Shown here piece by piece: positions 33,872-44,547 of a stretch of 64,000 bases of DNA. The notes below the pieces were generated by a model that saw nothing but the letters and a program-made list of their open reading frames with translations, did not search any database and was not told the DNA's origin. This DNA comes from Takakia lepidozioides (Eukaryota > Streptophyta > Takakiopsida > Takakiales > Takakiaceae), in NCBI GenBank assembly GCA_030704615.1, contig CM060734.1, positions 21,824,001-21,888,000 of the forward strand, given 5' to 3'. Made by a program: the position numbers and the translations under genes. Position 1 is the stretch's first letter; each line of letters starts with the position of its first letter.

Positions 33872-34951
33872 ATGTGCGTAGCATTTCATTATTCCACGAC
33901 ACGTAGTCACGTGGAAAAGGAGGCCATTGGTTGGGTGGGGGGTATTTTTTTGCTGCGATTTCTGTGAGGTCATCGCAGAATGCTCCCATAGGCCCTCCTC
34001 TGGCTTCCAGGATGTTTGGATCATGTGAACATATGTTCCATCTCACATGTCTTATCCCGCAAGCTTTGCGGATGAGTGCTTGCCCAGAATGCCGTATACC
34101 AATCCATCGCCGTTTCTATGAGCTGGTGGGCTTGGAGGATCGGATGCCCATAGGTTTTGAATACAATCGACACAACCTCCCATTGGATGGGCTACCATTT
34201 ACATTTCTGAATTGTGTGCATTGGGGCAAGAACTGGGATGCAGACAGAGAGATGCATGGCATACATGTCGGAAACCTGGCATACGTCAAAGATCCCCAGT
34301 ATTCTGGGTTACATCTGACTGGGAGATAATTATATGTGCGGGAGACATTCCCGATTGGTGGGAAAGAGAGCAGTTTTGCCGCAATTTGGGAGGGCATTTG
34401 AGTCAGAGAAGGTCCAGGTTTATCCGGCTCCCACAGGTTCCATGGATGCCGGAGGAAAACAAATTGTATGACCGAGAACCAATTGGGAGACATTTGTTGC
34501 TATCCGAACTGGAAGATGCTATAATATGTCAACGCCAAATGAATGAGGCGTACGAGGCGGCTTATCGTCGAAACGACACAATGATTAGGGACAGGGCCCG
34601 CGAGAGACGGTTGGAAAGTTTCAAAAGTACTATAAAGACAATTGTAGAGCAATGGAGGCGACTACGGACATACCGTTATCATCGTGTTTCGGGGGCTCTA
34701 TTGCCGAATATGGACGGCCTCGTTGCCGATTTGCATGCAGCCTGAGCACTTGTTGTCGATCCACCTCCGCTACGTCGTGAGAGTGAAGAAGAAAGTCAAC
34801 TTTCGCCACGAAGTAGGCGGATGCAAGCCAGAATTGATCACATGCCATTGGGCCCCTCATTGATCACGAGATCACGGTCGCAAGCTCTCCGTATTGGCAG
34901 TGCAAATCAGGCCACAACATCACATCCCTTGTCCTTGGACAGTGACGACTA
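33872..34951 (+). pseudogene. RING-like zinc-finger gene of the composite element
   Basis: The first ATG after the TATA module gives MCVAFHYSTTRSHVEKEAIG; a shift at the G-run near 33940 leads to a RING-like half: FGSCEHMFHLTCL...SACPECRIPI (C-x-H-x2-F-H-x2-C, then C-P-x-C). The first Cys pair is not visible. Then MPIGFEYNRHNLPLDGLPF and, after a second shift at about 34300, VFWVTSDWEIIICAGDIPDW, a long basic helical segment (RERRLESFKSTIKTIVEQWR), an opal stop at 34743-34745 and an open tail to 34951. RING proteins are usually E3 ubiquitin ligases; function here is not shown. It faces inward, convergent with the kinase-like gene. Confidence 0.6.
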
Positions 34952-35416
34952 GGCTTTTTAATGACTGACAGCATAGTACATAGACAATGTGCATTCTTGT
35001 TGTACCTTGAATATTGTTGGAAAACACAGTGATAGCATTCCGCCAATTTTGTATATCACCAATTTTGTTAATACACAATGCACATATGCGGCACCTACCA
35101 ATTTCAATTGCATGAGCAGCGTTTTCTTCACATTTACACTCGTGTGATGGGGAAGAAGTGGTTCACCCTGTAAACAAATTTACAATGGTGTCATATTTGG
35201 TCATGACGTGTATGTGGATATCTGCAATGAACTCCGAAAGCTGGAGAACAAGGAAAATTGATGTTAACCAATAAGTTATAACGAGTTACGAACGGTCGTC
35301 TTCCAAACAAATTTCGCCTAGTCCCTGCGTATTTCATAATCATTTCGCAAAATCTATGATCTTTTTACGTATGACGAACATACCCACAAAGTTCTCAAAG
35401 CACAAAATAATTTCGA
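34952..35416. other. No gene seen
   Basis: AT-rich spacer between the RING-like gene and the 121-bp repeats. Confidence 0.5.
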
Positions 35417-35815
35417 TTCATCTCATATTACTCTGGGGCCTGTGAGATGGTACATTGAACACACTGCCCAAGTCTCAAAGCGAACGAAAATCATTTGGAT
35501 GGGCAACCATCTATTGGCCCATTGAACGAATTTTGATTGATCTCATATTACTATGGGGCCTCTTACATGGTACATTGAACATACTGGCCAAGTTTCAAAG
35601 TGAACCAAAATGATTTCGATGGCCAACCATCCATTGAGCCATCGAATGAATTTCGATTGATCTCATATTAGTTCGGGACCTGTGAGAGGGTGTCCCGAAC
35701 GTACTGGAAAAGTCTGGAAGCAAACAAAAATGATTTGGATGGGCAACCATCCGTTCACCAATTGAATGAATTCCGTTGGATCTGCTATTACTTTGGGACC
35801 TGTTGGACTACATTT
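35417..35815. repeat. ~121-bp tandem repeat, array A
   Basis: Three to four units starting GATTGATCTCATATTA and containing ACATTGAACA, AAAATCATTTGGATGGGCAA, CCATC and CCATTGAA. Successive units differ in the same way as the units of array B (36431-36840). Confidence 0.88.
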
Positions 35816-36064
35816 CGCGTGCTCATGATTTGTTTTTCATTCCATTTTTTAATGGGGCGTGTAATGACTCAATATGCAACGTGCGTGCCAAATTTGGGAA
35901 CGAACAAAATTCATTTGGACCCAAAACCACAGTTTCTTCCTTGTTTTGCACTCCAAACTTGATTTGTGTTCTACTTCATGCACTCTTCATAGAGAGTTTT
36001 GCAATAGTAAGCAAAGATAACATTTTTTCTTTGGGACATTTTTTATTGGTCCAAATTTTGGCGC

Positions 36065-36082
36065 GGGGGGGGGGGGGGGGGG
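36065..36082. repeat. Poly(G) run of 18
   Basis: GCGC followed by 18 G. The composite region holds several such runs (33230-33260, 33447-33458, 33809-33818, 38760-38783). Confidence 0.9.
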
Positions 36083-36430
36083 TTAGTGGTGGGATGCTTG
36101 AAGCCGCAGAACAAAATTGAGCCAAAAACAAAATCGATACGTGCCAGAAACCCCCAATGAAAGGCAATGAAGACCTATTTATTGGCTTAAAATTAATTTA
36201 AATTCAATTAAATTTTCGAATGGCTTGAGGGGTGAGCACGTCGATGGGGAGGCAAATGATTTATTCGTCTGTTGTGTCTCCGCACATGTGTCGCACACAT
36301 GTTCAAGCACATGCGGGCAAAAGAGGGGCACGGCTATTGCACCCATTGAACGGATATGGTTGCATTGCAGGATTTCTTTTTCGCAATGAACAAAAACCAG
36401 ATGACAAGTGAACGTCTCATTGGCCCATCA

Positions 36431-36840
36431 AACAAATTTTGATTGATCTCATATTACACTGGGACTTATCAGATGGTACATTGAACACATTGGCCAAGTC
36501 TCAAAGCGAACGAAAATCATTTGGATGGGCAACCATCCGTTGGCCCATTGAACGAATTTTGATTGATCTCATATTATTCTGGGGCCTCTTACATAGTATA
36601 TTGAACATACTGGCCAAGTCTCAAAGCGAACCAAAATCATTTCGATGGCCAACCATCCGTTGAGCCATCGAATGAATTTCGATTGATCTCATATTAGTCC
36701 GAGACCTGATACATGGTATATTGAATATAGTGGCAAAGATTGAAAGCAAACGAAAATCATTTGGATAGGCAACCATTCAATCGCCCATTGAATGAATGGG
36801 GTTTCGTCTCATGTTAGACCGGGACTTATTACATGGTATC
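36431..36840. repeat. ~121-bp tandem repeat, array B
   Basis: Same unit as array A, about 1013 bp further on. Unit n of B matches unit n of A better than it matches its own neighbours (for example CCCATTGAACGAATTTTGAT versus GAGCCATCGAATGAATTTCG), so a whole array was copied. Confidence 0.88.
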
Positions 36841-36850
36841 TCATTTGAAG

Positions 36851-37135
36851 CTCTTTTTGTAGTGTCTCCTGCTTTGTAATGCGGTGCTTCTTCATGTCCA
36901 CTTTTGTCGATGTTCCCCACCTGGAACAGATCCACACATGTGTGCATAAATCCTTAAATAAGCAAATGACCATCTCCACTTTTATAAGCCTCATCCGCAG
37001 CTTCCAGTTTTGATGGTCATTTGGTTTTTTAAGTATTTATATACGCATGTGTGGATATGTTCCAGATGGAGAATATCAACATTGGAAAAATAAGAGTTGG
37101 AGAAGCACCTCATTACGAAGCAAGAGACATTATAG
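36851..37135. repeat. Inverted repeat I (~120-bp arms)
   Basis: Left arm 36851-36973 and right arm 37013-37135 are imperfect reverse complements, for example CCACCTGGAACAGATCCACA against TGTGGATATGTTCCAGATGG. The loop is about 40 bp. A single-stranded copy would form a long hairpin. Confidence 0.8.
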
Positions 37136-37409
37136 AAGACCTCACCATGTTGAACATCTGGATGAAGAACCTTGCCTATCGTCGCTTCAAGCGCTTCTGA
37201 AATGATCACATGTTTGTTGGTGGAAGCTGATCTCGTAGGCCACATTGATCTCGTACCCATCGAAGACTCTCGTAAGCCACATGGAACGGTTCATGTGATA
37301 CATTTTCACAAATGCAATGTGATACATTTGTGAAATGGTATCACATCAACCGTTTAATGTGGCCAATGCACCTCTTCCGCACCATGGCGGAAATGTTCGT
37401 CACTTGAAG

Positions 37410-37830
37410 GCACAAACACAAATAATCCATGCAAACAATCTCAAGAATCATATATACTGCAAGGTGTTTTATACTGCCGATGTTCATGTAGCTGAATTAT
37501 TTAGGAATCGTTTTGCTACTCCCATGCCAACAACATCAGGTCCACTGGGACTATCATATTCCGAATTCCATATCAGCCACCACAGACATGAAACTAGGAA
37601 CTTCGCACAAAATCTCCAATTAATTCAATTTATGGTGGGCCGTGGCTGCAGCCTGCAAGCTAGCTGGGGTGGCTGATACGTTCGTTTGAACATGACAGTC
37701 TCCAGAGGACCTGATGTTGTTGGCATGGGAATAGCAAAAAGAGTACTACAGAATTCAGCTAGATGAACAATAATAGCATGAAACACCTTATCGTAAATAT
37801 GATTGTTGATATTGGTTGTGACAGCTCCAA
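37410..37830. repeat. Inverted repeat II (~165-bp arms)
   Basis: Plus-strand sequence at about 37425-37580 (including CCCATGCCAACAACATCAGG) and minus-strand sequence at about 37670-37830 are related copies. Both arms read similarly as protein (NNHIY-KVF...H-x-AEF, then PMPTTSGPL), hinting at an old coding segment now duplicated head to head. Confidence 0.78.
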
Positions 37831-37893
37831 TCAATAGAGAACTCGCACCATCAGTTGCGCTCCTGCAGCAGCACCGGTCCCCCGAGTAAATAA

Positions 37894-38424
37894 AGTTCCG
37901 TTGTAAATAATAAATTGCATACGCTCGAACCTCACAGATGTCATTACTGCAAAACCGGCCGTGTATTGTGTCACTGTTTGTAACTTCGAATGTTTCAATG
38001 TTTCTGACAGGGTACTGAGAAAATGATATATTGGTTCCGTACGAGTTAGACAACAAACGTTCCATATCTTATTCAAATGTCGATACTATCATGAGTGACA
38101 AGGATAAAAAAACTAATAGATATACATGCGACCTCCGGACGTTCAAGTAGACCATTCGCTGGACCTAGTATCAAACATTCGGTCTTCGGAGGTCGCATGT
38201 GCCCCTATTAGTTTCCGATCCATGCCTCTCATGGTAGTGTTGCACATCCGACTGAGATGTGGGACGTTTGTTGTTTAACTCCTACGGAACTAATACATCA
38301 TTTTCTCATAACCCTAACGAAAACATTGGAACATTACAAATATAAATAGTGAGACAATACACAAACCATTTATGTTGCGATGACAGGTGTCAGGGTCGAG
38401 CATATGCAATGTAGTATTTACAAT
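37894..38424. repeat. Inverted repeat III (~245-bp arms)
   Basis: Left arm 37894-38139 and right arm about 38180-38424 pair throughout with scattered mismatches: TGCATACGCTCGAACCTCAC with its counterpart near 38400, GAGAAAATGATATATTGGTT with one near 38295, ACATGCGACCTCCGGA with the complement of 38185-38200. The loop is about 40 bp. Confidence 0.85.
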
Positions 38425-38520
38425 GAGATTTTATTTATTACATGCACGATCAAAATTGAGTTCTGTCTTCATAAAAGAACCATTGTACTGCCACGAATCT
38501 CATATCTACGAGACTATGGT

Positions 38521-39993
38521 CTACTCTGTCCTATATACATTTTTTGGCTCAGGCCAATTGAATGGCTTGCCCATGAACCGAAGTACTACATGGGCTAATG
38601 TGACTCTCTTATTTTTGTTGTTGTCGTACAACCTTTGTAGCATTGAATGCCAACAACCTCCCATAAATTGGTCCTCGAACATACTTTCATCATAATAAGT
38701 GCCGCCATTTATTCGTACTGCTATATTCCCAATGGCAAATGCCTCCGACGTCATGTCCTGGGGGGGGGGGGGGGGGGGGGGGGTGACATTCGCATTGAAA
38801 ACCGATGTAATATATTTTTCCATCCACCATCTTTTCGCGAGTTCCCGGTCCAGCTTGTCTGGGTTTTCAAATTGGTACGACGAGGCTTTGTGTATGCCCA
38901 ATGGGGTGGCTAAGCCCTAATCACACACCCCAATCTTGATTTCATCGGTGCCATCTGGAAAATGCAACAAGATGTTGTTGAGGAACAAGTCGTTGTGCAT
39001 GACACTGTTCTTGTGGACAGCATCCATGATGCACACCAGTGCCCAGGCAAGTTTACTGTGCACTTTCCGGAAACGAAGCAAACGATCGCATTCCTGGAAC
39101 TTTGCTTCCGTTCCTCTTTATTCCAAAATCACCCTATTGTCCGAATCGTTGCCCCATTTTCTGTCAAGGTTCATCATGTCACGTATTGTCCCCCCATTCC
39201 ACTAGCGAGTGTAACCCTCTACCTCACGTGCATTCACAGCAAAATATGAGATAACACCCGGATGCTGGAACTCCACTGCCAAACACTCGTCGTTATGTTG
39301 TCTCAATGCATTTTTTGGATTTTTGGACTTGGGTTTTTTTCCCGCTAGCTCCCAACGCTCCGATATTCTAGAATCACCAATAATCCTACACTGATGGACC
39401 TTAGCATACCCTCATTCTTTGTAAGGGCCAATCTCTACCACCTTCGCACTAAAGTTCAGGTAATAAAGACCAATTGTGCCTCCCCCGCCCGATGACCCCG
39501 CCTTCCAAGGGACAACCTTAATCCAGCGATGTGAATTTTGACTTGTCGAGCAAGCCCAATACTCGACATGTCGCATTAACTCAGCTTTGGCGGAGGGCAC
39601 TTGACCCTCGGTTGTTCTACCCTTCCATGTCTTCATTAGCTGCCTTAAATTCCACGTGACGTCTTTCGCCCTGCTTTGGATCCACCGATTGAACTTCGGC
39701 TTGTCCCTGTCCGCCGTCCACTTAACCCCCGCCAAAGCGTTCGTCATTTTCCTCTCCATATTCTGCTGGAAAATCTGAAACCCCTCCCATCCATGCCTGA
39801 CATAAGCACTCTCCAGCCTCATCATGTCTCTACCCTTGAAATGATCCACCACCACTTCTTTCACCCTATCCAAGGCATCTGGTCCCGGTTAATCTGGCTT
39901 GTTGACCTGACTATCCTGCTCGTGGGCACGTTTTCTCTTCCTCCGACCCCCATACGACCCCGCCCCACAACTTGAATCCACAACCCCCGACAT
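38521..39993 (-). pseudogene. Protein kinase-like gene of the composite element (five stops in one frame)
   Basis: One frame of 490 codons from ATG 39993 to TAG 38521. The N-terminus has a nuclear-signal-like GGRRKRKRAHEQ. The second half has kinase features: ALVCIMDAVHKNSVMHNDL then FLNNILL (catalytic loop with His-Asn-Asp instead of His-Arg-Asp, and the metal-binding Asn) and GVCD-stop-GLA in place of the Asp-Phe-Gly site, followed by EAFAIGNIAVRI. A clear Gly-rich loop was not seen. In-frame stops at 39889, 39412, 39202, 39118 and 38917 can each come from TGG, CAA or CAG by one C-to-T change on one strand. A 24-G run (38760-38783) encodes an in-frame proline tract. Confidence 0.62.
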
Positions 39994-40310
39994 TGTATAA
40001 ACCTTTGCCCACTACAGGGAACAAAACCTCAGAAAACGGTAATAGACGCGTGTGGATGGTGTCTTCGTAGTTTCTGCAAAAAAACAGGCCACAGGAGATC
40101 CGAAAACAGCAAAATGGTGATACGATGATTGGACCGTGAACAAGGGTGTGGGACTGACCAATACAAAACCGACAACCGCCCCCCCCCTAAATAATCACCT
40201 TTGCACCTTCCGTTGGTAGTGCTAAGCAACGAAGTCCGAGAGGACTATAGGATGCCAAGGAACCGCACCACGAAAGGGGCAAAAGTGATCAGAAAAGGAA
40301 GGGGGAATGG

Positions 40311-40318
40311 TTTATATA
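40311..40318 (-). promoter_or_regulatory. Possible TATA box of the kinase-like gene
   Basis: CTATATAAACC on the minus strand, between the right palindromic array and the gene start about 320 bp downstream. The arrangement (array, then TATA, then gene) mirrors the left side. Confidence 0.4.
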
Positions 40319-40365
40319 GGCGCGCACCAGCCCCCCAAGTCGCTTCATTTTTTTTAAATATATTG

Positions 40366-40950
40366 AGTAAGCGACCGCCAAACGGCGGTCGCTTAATTTA
40401 AGAATCAAAATCAAATCAAGCGACCGCCGCCAAATGGCGGTCGCTGTATTGTTTATTAACAAAAATAGCGACTGTCGCTGCATTTTTCAAAAATTTACTA
40501 AAGAAACGACCGCCAAACGGCGGTCGCTATTATTAAAAATAAAAATAAAAATAAGCGACCGCTAATGGCAGTTGCTAATTTTAAAAAAAAAACTAAAACG
40601 ACAGCCACATGGCGGTCGTTGTATTTTTGCAAAATATATTAAAGATATAATAATAATAATATAATAAAGTGCGAGCAACCGCCAATCTAGACGGTCGCTT
40701 CATTTAAAACATAATAAACTTCAACCGACCGCCAATATATGCGGTCGCTTATTTTAAAATATAATAAAATACAAGTGACTGCCAATATGGGCGGTCACTT
40801 CATTTAAAAATTAATAAATTACCGGCGACCGCCAATATAGGCGGTCGCTTAATTTAGCAAAATATTAAATTACAAGCGACCGCCAATATGGGCGGTCGCT
40901 TCATTTAAAAAATAATAAATTATATGCGATCGTCAATATAGGCGGACGCA
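40366..40950. repeat. Right array of AGCGACCGCC...GGCGGTCGCT palindromes
   Basis: Twelve palindromes at about 40369, 40417, 40467, 40504, 40551, 40598, 40671, 40722, 40773, 40823, 40873 and 40924, with ~50-bp period in the last six. Several copies changed both arms together: AAGTGACTGCC with GGCGGTCACTT at 40773, AACGAC with GTCGTT at 40598, ATGCG with CGCAT at 40924. Pairing therefore seems to be maintained or regenerated. Confidence 0.92.
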
Positions 40951-41159
40951 TTTTTCAAAAGGAATTAATAAATATTAATAATTAGCCACGTCTGTTTTAC
41001 ACCGTGGCTGCCATGTCATTAGAAAGGGTAGAAGTAAATCGTAAAAATCAAATGTAAAAAAAATTACATGGGTAAACGTCCGGATTCGACGTGACGTGAC
41101 GCACGTCGGACATGACGGCCGACGTGTCAGCGCCATGTCACGGTCAGGAATGATAACTA
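40951..41159. other. Right edge of the composite region
   Basis: Contains CGACGTGACGTGACGCACGTCGG, given here only as a short GC-rich inverted motif near 41090. No gene; no terminal inverted repeat matching the left edge (about 32750-32805) was found. Confidence 0.4.
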
Positions 41160-41797
41160 GGCTTGAAATCTTGATATTGAGTGGGTAATGTTGAAGTACT
41201 TTTGTCTGTTGTGGTCTTGATTGGAGTCGCATAAAGTGCAAATGCTGCATCTTTTTTGGTAGCTCTCATGCAAGCTCTAGCTCCAAGGAACAGGGGTTGA
41301 ATACCTTTGATATTTCTACATTTTTGTCTTGCAGAATTTTTTCACGATCGCTAGTCGATGTCAGGATTGTGAAGTACAAACCAGGGAAGTCCAAGGATCA
41401 CAGGATTCGTTGGAGACTGGATGACGTTAAGAATAATATATGATGCTTGATCTTTAAGCTTCACTTCAAGTAGTCGAGTTTCATGGTCGATATTTTTTGA
41501 TGCTAACGGTCGTCCATCGATGACTTCAACGGGGGCCGAGAGTTTCTTCTTTACGAGTGTTAAATTGTGTTGCTTCGTAAAGTTTTTGTCAATAAAACAT
41601 GCTAAAGCCCCTAAATCCAAAAGTGCTTCTACAGAGATATCTTGATTTTGCACTCTGATTTTTACCGGAACTGTGAAGCAAGGTGCAAGGTCTGGAGATA
41701 GAAAGAGACATTTTTTTGGTGAGGAATTTGTGGTGTCCAGCCGCATGGTCCCTACTGTGACTGGATATCTTCGTTTTCCGACCTCCAATTCAGTCAA
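41160..41797 (-). pseudogene. Ty3-type aspartic protease fragment
   Basis: Retroviral-type protease of a plant Ty3 element: VPVKIRVQNQDISVEALLDL, GALACFID, then NVIQSPTNPVILGLPWFVLH and NPDID. The active-site triplet normally Asp-Ser-Gly (or Asp-Thr-Gly) is Asp-Leu-Gly here, so it would be inactive. Further left the frame (with stops) reads LPTQYQDF, the start of the segment that normally leads into RT, and then ends near 41160 at the composite element. RT and most of integrase are missing between here and 32745. Confidence 0.82.
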
Positions 41798-41842
41798 CCA
41801 GCTAACTTGCAGAATTCAACATGAAAATTTAGGGCCGATTCT

Positions 41843-42862
41843 GATAAGAGGGAAACACAGGGTGAAATGTGTTGAAGAATGTGCATTGATTAGTAGTGCC
41901 TAATTTTATCAATTGTGTCGCTGCTGCTGCGGCTTCCAGTTGACCATCTACCTATGCAGGTTTCTTGTAGCTATCCTTCCCCAGTGAATCATAGATAATC
42001 TGGAGCTTGAAATCTGGCCATCTTGGATGAATCTGGACCCACACTCTGTCCCTGGTCCTTCAGCTATCCATGCCTCTGCACAGATCATGCATACATCTTT
42101 GCCTTGCTGCTAGCAGCTGACAATGACAGCCTAGAATTGTTCCAGCAAACACCCCAACCCTACTTATCACACTAGTTCATATGCTGACTTGCATCTGCTT
42201 CCAACAGACATTCACTTTTTTGCCTCGATTGTTCCACCATTGACTGGGGTCGGAAACGCATTCATTCCAGAGCTTCTCCTCGTCTCTGTTATCTATTTTT
42301 CGATTCTCTCCTGTTGCCACATTGGCAGTAACATGTCAAAATCACTCCAAAACCACCATAGATCCACCAACGAGCTAACTTTATGATAACAGGGAAAAAC
42401 AAGCTGAAATGTGTTGAAGAAGGTGCCTTCATTAGCAGTGCCTTGTTCTATCATTTGCGCTGCTGCCGCTGCTGTTTTCAGTTGACCATCTACCCACGCA
42501 GATTTCTTGTAGCTATTGATCCACATGGAATCAAAAGTAATCTTCCGTTTGAAATCCGGCCCTCTTGGATGAAGCTGGACCTCTATCCCTGGTCCTTCAG
42601 CTATCTGCCTGTGTACAGATCATAAATATATCTCAGCCTTGCTGCTAGCAGCTGACATTGACGGCATGAAGTTCTTCCAGCAAACATCCCAACCTTACTT
42701 ATTGCAGTAGTTCCAATTCTGAATTGCATCTGTTTCTCTCTGTAATCCAACAGACATTCACCTTCTTGTCTCCATTGTCCCACCATTCACTGGGATCGAA
42801 AAAGTGTTCATTCCAAAGCTTCTCCTCATCTCTGTTGTCTGTTTTTTGATACTTTCATGCTA
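41843..42862. repeat. Tandem duplication, two ~480-bp copies offset 542 bp
   Basis: Copies at 41843-42325 and 42385-42862 share AAATGTGTTGAAGAA, TTCAGTTGACCATCTACC, GTCCCTGGTCCTTCAGCTAT-like and CTTGCTGCTAGCAGCTGACA. They are about 85 percent alike by eye. On the minus strand one copy reads GQWRQEGECLLDY, which resembles the start of the PPR fragment at 44548. The second copy ends exactly where the LTR at 42864 begins. Confidence 0.85.
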
Positions 42863-42863
42863 C

Positions 42864-43470
42864 TATCACGGACATAGCCCAGAAGAACTTACCAGGAATA
42901 AATACCAGAAATTACCAAGTTACCATGATTTACCGTGATTTATCATGATCTATCATGATTTACCATAAGTTGTCATTAGCTACCAAATTACTGAGAGTTT
43001 ATCAAATTACCGAGAGTAACTTGGGAAACTGCTTTGGAAGCTTCCTTTGGAGGAAACTTCTCCATCAAGATACGTCTTTTGTTTTAGGAAAACTTCTCCA
43101 TTAAGAAACCTCCATTGGGAAAGCTTCTGAGGGAACTTCCTAGTAGCAAGTATATATATGAAGCAAGACTGAACACTATTCAGTCTCGCCAACACAAGTT
43201 CAAGCTACTCTTGTTTCCAGTCCCAGTACTCCAGTCTAGCTTCTAGTACTCTAGTCCAGTTTCTAATATCCGGTATTCCAGTCCAGTTTCCAGTACTTCA
43301 GTATTCAAGTTGAGTTCCAGTATCTTGTACTCTTGTCCATTGTTATAAAGATCATCTTGATTCATGTTTACCCATCATGCATTCGGCCATGCCGACCTTG
43401 ACTTCATGTCTAGTCTTGTACTTCTAGTCTGATCTCTTGTTTGTGTTCAGTCATGTTCTCGTCCTTGACA
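42864..43470 (+). repeat. LTR of a Ty3-type element, 5 prime copy on plus strand
   Basis: 607 bp beginning TATCACGGACATAGCC (first G lost from TG) and ending CCTTGACA. It matches the minus-strand LTR at 31864-32446 over its full length. A TATATATA box lies near 43152. A gag start (43509) follows 38 bp after its end, so this is a 5 prime LTR. Confidence 0.85.
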
Positions 43471-43508
43471 GTTTGACGAGACTAAAGTTTGTTCTTTAGT
43501 TAGTTAAG

Positions 43509-44484
43509 ATGGAAGACACATTTGCGGAAATGGTCGCCACCTTGTAGAGTCTTCAGCTTCAGATGCAAGAACTTTGTACTTCTATCGCCCAATTACAAGC
43601 TGCCCAGTCTCAAGATCTTGGCAACGTTCTCCACAATTTGCAACAACAAATTTCAGAGTTAAAGGAGTCGAACAATGGATCTTCAACCATACGAGTCCCT
43701 ACTGCAACAGCTCTTATTGCAACAGCTCATATGCAACGGTTCCTCCTCAACAGATTACGAGAGAACCAAAGATTAGCATGCCCGAGAAATTTGATGGGAC
43801 GATATCAAGATTTCGCGGTTTTGTTCAACAAGTACGATTTTCCTACGACTACATCCACAACGCTACCCCGATGAAGGTATTCAAGTGGGATTCGTGGGCA
43901 CCCTTCTATCAGACACTGCCCTATCTTGGTTTGCACCGCTATTTAAAAAAAAATCGCATTTACTCTACAATTTTGAAGCGTTCATGTCCGAGTTCACTGC
44001 AACGTTTAGAAAGAATGATAGAGAAAGAGTTGCAGAGACAAAGATGCGAAATCTTCGACAAGGAGCATGTCCTGTTTTCGTTTATACTGCCGAATTTCGA
44101 CAACTTGCATGCGACCTCGACTGGAGTGAGAAGAGTCTCATTAGTCAGTTTCGATGTGGGCTAAAAGAGGATGTAAAAAATTTGTTGCTGACAATGTCAA
44201 ACGTGAGTACACTGAGCAAATTCATCACCCAAGTCATTGCATGCGATAATCATTTGTTCGAAAGATGTCAAGAGAAGCGATCTGGATGGTCGATGACACA
44301 TCATGCCGCTGCTACTACGGCACCAAACACAACGATCTATCAGACATCCGGTAGTGATCCTATGCAGATTGATGCTGTCCGATTCAAGCCATTGACGCCA
44401 CAAGAAAAACAAAGACGACGCTCGAATGGATTATGCATCTATTGCGGAGAATATCGAACACTTGAGTTGCGCCCCGAGCTTTGA
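43509..44484 (+). pseudogene. Ty3-type gag (frameshifted, truncated)
   Basis: ATG 43509 gives MEDTFAEMVATL then an amber stop (fits CAG), then a coiled-coil-like Gln/Leu-rich part (QLQAAQSQDLGNVLHNLQQQ). Two shifts later the capsid region is readable: EKFDGTISRFRGFVQQVR, then VGFVGTLLSDTALSWFAPLF, FEAFMSEFTATF and ISQFRCGLKEDVKNLL. It ends in half of a zinc knuckle (LCIYCGE) where unrelated sequence begins near 44460. Confidence 0.88.
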
Positions 44485-44547
44485 ATCTTTTCTTGTTGGG
44501 GGCAGTTTAATGTTATGTGATCTGATAGTTTGGAGTTATTTTTCTGA

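Noticed and set aside
32806-40950. CRISPR-like reading of the ~50-bp palindromic arrays
   Set aside because: Spacers are A/T-rich filler and vary in length; flanking genes are eukaryotic and no cas gene exists.
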